Below, one piece after another: positions 13,186 to 14,729 of a stretch of 14,729 nucleotides of DNA (the stretch's first letter is position 1; the number at the start of each line of letters is the position of its first letter). The notes below the pieces were generated by a model. It did no database searches and was not told the origin of the DNA. It was given only the letters and a program-made list of their open reading frames with translations. The stretch spans positions 1 through 14,729 of the forward strand of contig DRGS01000184.1 in NCBI GenBank assembly GCA_011053245.1. Direction: 5' to 3'. The position numbers and the translations under genes are program-made. Origin of the DNA: Phycisphaerales bacterium (GTDB taxonomy: Bacteria; Planctomycetota; Phycisphaerae; Sedimentisphaerales; Anaerohalosphaeraceae).

Positions 13186-14729
13186 AAAAGCATAATGGTG
13201 GATATTTCGGAAAGATATTGCATGTCGATGCAACCAGCGGTGCCAGTCGCATAGAGAGTATCGACGACGAATTCATCGAAACATATATAGGCGGCAGAGG
13301 CTTTGCGATAAAGCTCCTATGGGACAACCTTGCAAAAAACGGCACGGTCGATCCGCTCGGCCCGGAAAACATGCTCGTCGTCGCGGCAGGGCCGTTAACC
13401 GGTGTTTATCTTCCGAGTTCGGGAAAAAATTCCTTCGCTGCGATATCGCCTGCGACCGGCATCTACGGAGATTCCAGCATGGGCGGCGGTTTCGGTGTAG
13501 AACTGCGCCAAGCAGGTTACGATGCCGTCACGGTCGTCGGTAAAGCTGACGAACTAAGCTATTTATTCATCGACGATGACTGCGTTTCGATGGTCCCCTG
13601 TCCGGAACTGAAAGGCAAAGGCAACCTCGAAACCGAGGGCCGCATCCGCGACAAGATCGGTGACCACGCTGTTCGCGTAGCGTCGATCGGCATTGCCGGC
13701 GAAAACCTCGTACGCTTTGCATGTGTCACCAGCGAATGGAGCAGGAACGCCGGACGAACCGGTATCGGCGCGGTAATGGGCAGCAAGAACATCAAAGCCA
13801 TCGCCGTACGCGGCCACCAGGATCTCCCCGTTGACAGTATTGACAAGGTTGTCGAAATTTCCGAGCAAGCCTACAAGGAGCTTGCCGCCCACGACATGAT
13901 GGGCTACTGGCAAAAGCAGGGGCTGATGGGCGTCATCGATTACGCAAATAACATGGGCATCCTCCCGACATATAATTTCCGCGACACGCATTGGGAAAAG
14001 TCAAAGACTATCAACGGCAAAACAATGCTCGCCGGCCATAAGATCGGCAACACCGCATGTTTCTGCTGTCCGATGTGCTGCGGCAATATCAATCTCGTCA
14101 AAGAGGGCAAATACGCAGGCACCGTAACCGAAGGGCCGGAATATGAGACCGCCGCAATGCTCGGCTCAAATCTCGGCATAGATGATTTCGCAAGCGTCCT
14201 CCGCGGCAATCACTTATGTGACGACCTCGGCCTCGACACCATCTCAACCGGCAACCTCATCGGCGTTCTGATCGAAGGCTATGAAAAGGATCTCCTCACC
14301 CTCGACGACCTCGACGGCAAACCCATCACATGGGGTGACGACGACCGCGTAATGGAACTCATCGACGATATTGCCAATTGCCGCGGCGCCGGCGCAACTC
14401 TTGCGTTAGGATCCAAAGGCGTCCTTGCCCGCTGGCCGCAGCTAAAACCCATAGTCCTGCACGTTAAGGGTCTTGAGCAGTCCGCTTACGACTGCCGCGG
14501 CGCAAGCTCGATGGCACTTGCTTACGGAACCAGCGACATCGGAGCCCATCACACACGGGCATGGACCGTCGGCAAGGAACTCGAAATGGGAGCCGAATGG
14601 GACAATTCCGAAAAGGTCGACCTCGTCATATATCATCAGCACATACGTTCGCTCTTTGACATGTTCGGCGTCTGCCGCCTGCCCTGGATCGAGCTTGGCT
14701 TCCATGAGGATTTCTACGCCGAACTTTAC
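13182..14729 (+). CDS. aor: Aldehyde ferredoxin oxidoreductase (tungsten/molybdopterin type), C-terminus beyond the window
   Basis: AOR-family enzymes carry a tungsten (or molybdenum) bis-pterin and one [4Fe-4S] cluster and interconvert aldehydes and carboxylic acids with ferredoxin-like partners in the cytoplasm. 516 codons are visible of an expected ~600-650. The N-terminal domain has YIGGRGFAIKLLWD (about 35-48) and the GPLTGVYLPSSGKNSFAAISP and GIYGDSSMGGGFG stretches typical of pterin-binding domain 1. Cluster ligands are CFCCPMCC (Cys293, Cys296 and Cys300, spacing CxxCxxxC) and Cys498 in FDMFGVCRLP. GPEYETAAMLGSNLGI and KGLEQSAYDCRG are the family's cofactor-contact motifs. AGGAGG precedes ATG 13182, which overlaps the ferredoxin stop. 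No frameshift is seen. Which aldehyde is used, and W versus Mo, cannot be read from sequence. Downstream genes (a FAD subunit or cofactor genes) lie outside the window. Confidence 0.95.
   Translation, partial: MKKHNGGYFGKILHVDATSGASRIESIDDEFIETYIGGRGFAIKLLWDNLAKNGTVDPLGPENMLVVAAGPLTGVYLPSSGKNSFAAISPATGIYGDSSMGGGFGVELRQAGYDAVTVVGKADELSYLFIDDDCVSMVPCPELKGKGNLETEGRIRDKIGDHAVRVASIGIAGENLVRFACVTSEWSRNAGRTGIGAVMGSKNIKAIAVRGHQDLPVDSIDKVVEISEQAYKELAAHDMMGYWQKQGLMGVIDYANNMGILPTYNFRDTHWEKSKTINGKTMLAGHKIGNTACFCCPMCCGNINLVKEGKYAGTVTEGPEYETAAMLGSNLGIDDFASVLRGNHLCDDLGLDTISTGNLIGVLIEGYEKDLLTLDDLDGKPITWGDDDRVMELIDDIANCRGAGATLALGSKGVLARWPQLKPIVLHVKGLEQSAYDCRGASSMALAYGTSDIGAHHTRAWTVGKELEMGAEWDNSEKVDLVIYHQHIRSLFDMFGVCRLPWIELGFHEDFYAELY

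Noticed and set aside
1..14729. tRNA, rRNA or tmRNA genes
   Set aside because: No tRNA cloverleaf with a GTTCRA-type arm, rRNA core sequence or tmRNA end was recognised on either strand by eye; a covariance scan was not possible here.

Overview
Organism. The window looks like chromosome from an anaerobic, free-living bacterium, most likely a planctomycete of the Phycisphaerae/Sedimentisphaerales type. Three things support this. There is a Tat-type lipoprotein sulfatase. There is a tungsten-type aldehyde:ferredoxin oxidoreductase with its polyferredoxin. The spacers are full of interspersed repeats, including an A-rich family that reads as NEPN/KTNPI-like peptides and that I associate from memory with those genomes. 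The lineage is an inference; the gene calls do not depend on it.

Layout. 1-411 (-) is the N-terminal part of a sulfatase. 480-836 is a truncated IS110-family insertion sequence with its structured upstream region. 837-1655 is repeat DNA without a credible gene. 1656-3704 (-) holds rplM, rpsI and argC; rplM has a consensus sigma-70 promoter, and an intrinsic terminator separates rpsI from argC. 3864-4289 (-) is a GNAT acetyltransferase. 4290-5350 is repeat and hairpin DNA, including a run of T-tracts spaced at about one helical turn. 5351-8994 (+) is an AT-rich, translationally coupled gene pair: an HD-domain protein of the conflict-system (HD-CE-like) type, then a 711-residue helical-repeat protein. 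9001-9237 is repeat DNA in which two related units sit side by side, one apparently interrupted by small hairpin elements. 9271-10497 (+) is a patatin-like phospholipase, 10525-11424 (-) a membrane fatty-acid desaturase-like protein, and 11593-12402 (+) an LCMT/COG3315-type methyltransferase. 12622-14729 (+) is a polyferredoxin overlapping by ATGA with an aldehyde ferredoxin oxidoreductase that runs off the window.

How the genes work together. rplM-rpsI is the usual ribosomal-protein pair and argC is an arginine-biosynthesis enzyme behind it. The phospholipase, desaturase and methyltransferase form a loose lipid-flavoured neighbourhood but are not one operon. The ferredoxin and oxidoreductase form a redox unit for aldehyde/carboxylate interconversion. 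The HD/helical-repeat pair is the best candidate for an undescribed system: it differs sharply in base composition from its flanks, is bordered by repeats, has an HD active site with all expected residues, and has a large repeat-scaffold partner that I cannot assign to a named family. A role in defence is inference.
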